Assembly: GCA_900540535.1 (NCBI GenBank)
Contig: UQGM01000052.1
Coordinates: forward strand, 1 to 16,203
Origin: an uncultured Oscillospiraceae bacterium
Lineage (GTDB): Bacteria; Bacillota; Clostridia; Oscillospirales; Acutalibacteraceae
Length of the DNA stretch: 16,203 nt
Direction: 5' to 3'
Shown: piece by piece, positions 13,907-16,203 of the stretch
Position numbering within the stretch: the first letter of the stretch is position 1
How the letters are laid out: the number at the start of each line of letters is the position of its first letter
Notes under the pieces: model-generated
What the model saw: the letters and a program-made list of their open reading frames with translations, nothing else
What the model was told of the DNA's origin: nothing
The model's database searches: none
Made by a program: the position numbers and the translations under genes

Positions 13907-14668
13907 ATGGTTTCGTATAAAGCGGCAAAACGTAGTTTTTTGGGAACAAGAGAAGAACAACAGGATTATGCATTATTTAAAAGTACAGATTCTTCTATTT
14001 TTGCCGTTGTCTGTGATGGTATGGGCGGACTTAAAGGAGGTAGTATTGCGAGTTCGGTTGTTGCTACTGAACTTATGACGCAATATGAAAATAAAGAGAA
14101 AAGCGAACCTATAAAGGATTTTTTCTTTAATACGGTGGATGTTTTAGATGAAAAGGTTTGCAATTTAGTAGATGAAGATAATAAAAAGATGCATGCAGGT
14201 ACTACATTGGTAGCTGTTTGTATAGAAGGAAATAGGCTCAACTGGTTGTCTGTTGGAGATAGCCGACTCTATGTAATAAGAGGGCGTGAAATAGTACAGG
14301 CTACCAGAGATCATAATTATAATCTTAATTTGAATGCACTGCTCAAATCAGGTGTGCTAAGTGAGCAGGAATATAAAAAAGAGAAAGTGCGAGGAGAATC
14401 GCTTATAAGTTTTATAGGAATCGGTGGAATTGAAGTTATGGATATAAGTCAAAAACCACTTTCTCTTCAAAATGGCGATTATGTTTTACTAACCACTGAT
14501 GGCTTATTTAAGCTTATGAGTGATCAAGAAATAAAGGAAATAATAATAACTGGAAGAAGTGTAGATGAAAGCGCTGATTTTTTAATAGAAAAGTCGTTTA
14601 AGAAAGCAGTCAAATTTCAAGATAATACTACTTTTGTTTTAATAAAAATCGAAGAAAAAGAGAAATAG
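13907..14668 (+). CDS. PP2C-family serine/threonine phosphatase 2
   Basis: A 253-residue PP2C domain with intact motifs: EQQD with D20, VVCDGMGG with D37-G38, SVGDSRLY, TTDGL with D198 and FQDNTT with D239. It diverges clearly from the neighbouring phosphatase in the variable regions (HNYNLNLNALLKSG, RGESLISFIG, where the usual LTRALG-type segment is replaced), so it is not a recent copy and may act on a different target. It lies directly before the kinase homologue, a common phosphatase-kinase pairing. Confidence 0.93.
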   Translation: MVSYKAAKRSFLGTREEQQDYALFKSTDSSIFAVVCDGMGGLKGGSIASSVVATELMTQYENKEKSEPIKDFFFNTVDVLDEKVCNLVDEDNKKMHAGTTLVAVCIEGNRLNWLSVGDSRLYVIRGREIVQATRDHNYNLNLNALLKSGVLSEQEYKKEKVRGESLISFIGIGGIEVMDISQKPLSLQNGDYVLLTTDGLFKLMSDQEIKEIIITGRSVDESADFLIEKSFKKAVKFQDNTTFVLIKIEEKEK

Positions 14669-14676
14669 GAATAAAT

Positions 14677-15304
14677 ATGGTGGAGAATAACACATATATG
14701 CATCATTCAAAAACGGAAGAGATGATGTCTGAACATGCAACGCTTAACATAATAAAACCCGGCACAATAATCGGAGATAAATATATAGTGGGTAAGTCTA
14801 TTGGCAGCGAAAGATTTGAAAGTACATATATCGGTTGGGATACAGTTCTTGAAAGAAAAGTAGAGATAAAAGAATATCTTCCCAGCGAATTTGCCACAAG
14901 AAACTACGGACAGACACAGGTAACAGTATTTAGTGGAGAAAAAGCAGATCAGTTTGCTATCGGTCGTCAAAAATTTGTAGAAGAAGCAAAACGTCTTGCA
15001 AAGTTCAAAAGTGAAAACGGAATAGTAAAAATATATGACAGCTTCGAAGCGAATGAAGCTGCATATATAGTCATGGAATATCTTGAAGGAGAAACTCTTG
15101 CTAAATTTATTCATCGAGAGGGAAAGGTATCTCCTGAAAAAGCAGTGGAAATGCTGATGCCAATAATAGAGATTCTAAAAAAAGTCCATGAGATGGGTAT
15201 AATACATGCGGGCATATTTCCAAACAATATTTTTCTTACCAAAAAAGGACAAATAAAGCTTATAAATATTTGGGATATAAAATATAAGCGCAAATATTTA
15301 CAGA
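14677..15304 (+). CDS. Protein kinase-like protein, likely pseudokinase, 3' part lost at a sequence junction
   Basis: The reading frame matches a Firmicutes Ser/Thr kinase group recognisable by EIKEYLPSEFATRNYGQTQV and VTVFSGEKADQF. The ATP-pocket lysine is kept (K65 in VEIK), and so is the VMEYLEGETL hinge. However, the glycine loop reads IGSERFEST (residues 42-50), the HRD loop is HAGIFPNN (177-184), lacking the catalytic aspartate, and the DFG position is NIW (197-199). It is therefore unlikely to transfer phosphate in the usual way. Kinase homology stops at about base 15300. The frame continues to 15363 with unrelated residues, so the C-lobe and anything beyond are missing. EssB, a T7SS core protein, also has a pseudokinase fold, but this sequence looks closer to true kinases. 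Confidence 0.85.
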
Positions 15305-15544
15305 CAGCTGCGGGCCCGTGGCTTCTCGTCGGTCGAGATAGAGTATGTGCCGGGCGATTATAAAGATTTGGCGATGGGGGTGGAGTTAAACGGGCGTACC
15401 TTGCTCAAAGGGGAACATGTACCGTTGACCGCTCATCTGGTATTGAAAGTAAGCAGTGGCGATCCGAATATGCTTCCCGACTCATTGGCTTTGGATAGTA
15501 TTCCGGTAGAACCATTGGATAGTGATATAGAAAACTGGTTTTAA
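15305..15544 (+). CDS. C-terminal end of a Bacteroidales-type PASTA-domain protein (partial, foreign)
   Basis: In the third frame the translation reads QLRARGFSSVEIEYVPG, then YKDLAMGVELNGRTLLKGEHVPLT before the stop. The pattern of a helix with RGF, then a strand, then a VPG/LGVxxNG loop followed by PLTAHLVLKVSSG is typical of the last PASTA repeat of the Bacteroides-type protein encoded next to rluD. No in-frame start exists on the left, and the coding frame and GC-richer codon use begin abruptly at about 15300. Only the C-terminus is present. The GTG at 15347 is an internal codon. Confidence 0.65.
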   Translation, partial: QLRARGFSSVEIEYVPGDYKDLAMGVELNGRTLLKGEHVPLTAHLVLKVSSGDPNMLPDSLALDSIPVEPLDSDIENWF

Positions 15545-15548
15545 GGGA

Positions 15549-15668
15549 ATGGACGAGTTTTTGGACGATATGGATGATGAACAGGTAGACGACCTGTTGA
15601 TGCCGGAAGAAGACGAAACATCGTCGAGCCAGATGTATGAGCATTTCCGTTTCGTAGCGGACAAGGGG
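15549..15668 (+). CDS. N-terminal fragment of RluD-type 23S rRNA pseudouridine synthase (partial, foreign)
   Basis: The visible 40 residues start with an acidic stretch (MDEFLDDMDDEQVDDLLMPE) and reach MYEHFRFVADKG, the conserved segment just before the S4 domain of Bacteroidales RluD-type enzymes. The gene starts four bases after the PASTA-protein stop, matching the usual Bacteroidales gene neighbourhood. After ADKG the expected RIDKFL region is absent and the frame changes to unrelated phage-like residues. The reading frame stays open to 15890 by chance. Confidence 0.6.
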
Positions 15669-15890
15669 CTTAAAGCTGAATATCATGGGAAGACCGTGTA
15701 TTCTCAGCAGTTAGCAGGTTTTACTGAGGATGTCAGCAAATACCTTCAGTCTCTACCGGAAGCACAGCGGGTAAGACTTGAAGATGTCTATAATATCCCG
15801 TTGGATGACTCAGAGTATTACGAGGCTGACCCAACAGCTAAGATAATACGTGATGCGGGGCTTGATGCAAATAGGTATCTGAATGATTAA
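15669..15890 (+). CDS. C-terminal end of an unrecognised, probably phage protein (partial, foreign)
   Basis: From about base 15669 the translation is LKAEYHGKTVYSQQLAGFTE and continues to a stop at 15890 with an acidic tail ending DAGLDANRYLND. It does not continue the RluD fold and I do not recognise a family. Its placement 17 bases before a glucosaminidase-like gene suggests a phage structural or lysis region, where virion proteins often precede peptidoglycan hydrolases. Only the C-terminal 73 residues can be seen because the left side is cut by the junction. Confidence 0.5.
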   Translation, partial: LKAEYHGKTVYSQQLAGFTEDVSKYLQSLPEAQRVRLEDVYNIPLDDSEYYEADPTAKIIRDAGLDANRYLND

Positions 15891-15907
15891 ATAAAGAAAG
15901 GGAAAAT

Positions 15908-16203
15908 ATGAATAGCCGAGATTTAGCAGAACTTGTCTCACAGCATACAGAGCGTAATGGCAGAAAAATACCTGCTACGTTTATTTATGCACAGATGGCA
16001 CATGAGACAGGTGGATTTAAAAGTGAATTAGCTTTAAAGCATAACAATTTTGGAGGAGTAACACAGGTTGCTCCTAATGGTTTAGACCAACCTGACGGTA
16101 GTAATTATTATATGGATTTTGGTAGCCCGGACGAGTTCGCTGAATACTACGGTAATTATCTTTCCAAGTATGCAGAAGACGGTATCTATGAAGCTACCAC
16201 AAT
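15908..16203 (+). CDS. Glucosaminidase (GH73/FlgJ-like) peptidoglycan hydrolase, 3'-truncated by window edge
   Basis: An open frame from ATG 15908 (preceded by AAAGGGAAAAT) continues to the window end, giving 98 residues. It shows a lysozyme-like beta-N-acetylglucosaminidase start: PATFIYAQMAHETGGF with a candidate catalytic E33, then KHNNFGGV, which matches the N-x-FG-x segment of GH73 enzymes. The following DFGSPDEFAEYYGNYLSKY corresponds to the F..P.....DY..YL region of that family. It lacks a signal peptide, consistent with a phage endolysin or virion-associated hydrolase rather than a host autolysin. The catalytic-domain C-terminus lies outside the window. Confidence 0.75.
   Translation, partial: MNSRDLAELVSQHTERNGRKIPATFIYAQMAHETGGFKSELALKHNNFGGVTQVAPNGLDQPDGSNYYMDFGSPDEFAEYYGNYLSKYAEDGIYEATT

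Noticed and set aside
14707..15114. Minus-strand 135-residue reading frame opposite the kinase-like gene
   Set aside because: It is phenylalanine/serine-rich low-complexity sequence, the shadow of an A-rich coding strand.
14677..15363. Complete 228-residue kinase-like protein ending at 15363
   Set aside because: The last about 19 residues (from about 15305) come from reading the foreign segment in the wrong frame; the stop is accidental.
15347..15544. Independent 65-residue gene starting with GTG at 15347
   Set aside because: The frame is open to the left and the sequence is the end of a PASTA-type domain; no ribosome site precedes the GTG.
15305..15890. Prophage or integrative element inserted into the kinase gene
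   Set aside because: There is no integrase, att repeat or transposon end, and the first foreign stretch is Bacteroidales housekeeping DNA cut in mid-gene on both sides. A chimeric assembly explains this better.

Overview
The window reads as low-GC Firmicutes DNA, most likely a gut or rumen Clostridia (an Oscillospiraceae-like genome is my guess, not a sequence-proven assignment), from base 1 to about 15300. Genes are AT-rich, all on the + strand, tightly packed and mostly preceded by strong GGAGG-type ribosome binding sites.

Region 1 (1-3245) is an ordinary housekeeping run: the 3' part of rsmA/ksgA, a class I SAM methyltransferase, an alpha-helical protein that may be HEAT-like, a maltose/galactoside-type O-acetyltransferase and a Bcp-type peroxiredoxin. 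It ends in a clear intrinsic terminator (3391-3431).

Region 2 (about 3432-15300) is a type VII secretion system (T7SSb/ESX-like) locus. It starts after a regulatory-looking gap holding a 21-bp-period direct repeat. It encodes a membrane-anchored FHA-like protein, a 1662-residue EssC-type ATPase (FHA, two membrane segments, three FtsK/SpoIIIE-type modules of which only the first looks fully active), a LytTR regulator with a degenerate receiver-like half, an unrecognised 226-residue protein, a YukD/EsaB ubiquitin-like protein, a WXG-less helical protein and five WXG100 proteins. It continues with two PP2C phosphatases and a protein kinase homologue lacking the HRD and DFG aspartates, so probably a pseudokinase. 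FHA modules, phosphatases and a kinase fold together suggest phospho-dependent control of secretion. No EsaA, EssA or recognisable EssB and no LXG toxin is visible. The five WXG100 genes follow an A-B-C-A'-B' pattern.

Region 3 (about 15300-16203) does not belong with the rest. The kinase homologue is cut mid-domain. About 365 bases follow that look like Bacteroidales chromosome: the end of a PASTA-domain protein and, 4 bases later, the start of an RluD-type pseudouridine synthase. The RluD reading frame is itself cut at about 15668 and runs in frame into a different, phage-like protein tail, followed by the start of a GH73-like glucosaminidase. Two mid-gene breaks with composition changes and no mobile-element ends point to a chimeric contig or clone rather than a biological insertion. 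The right-hand 0.9 kb should not be used as genomic context for the secretion locus.
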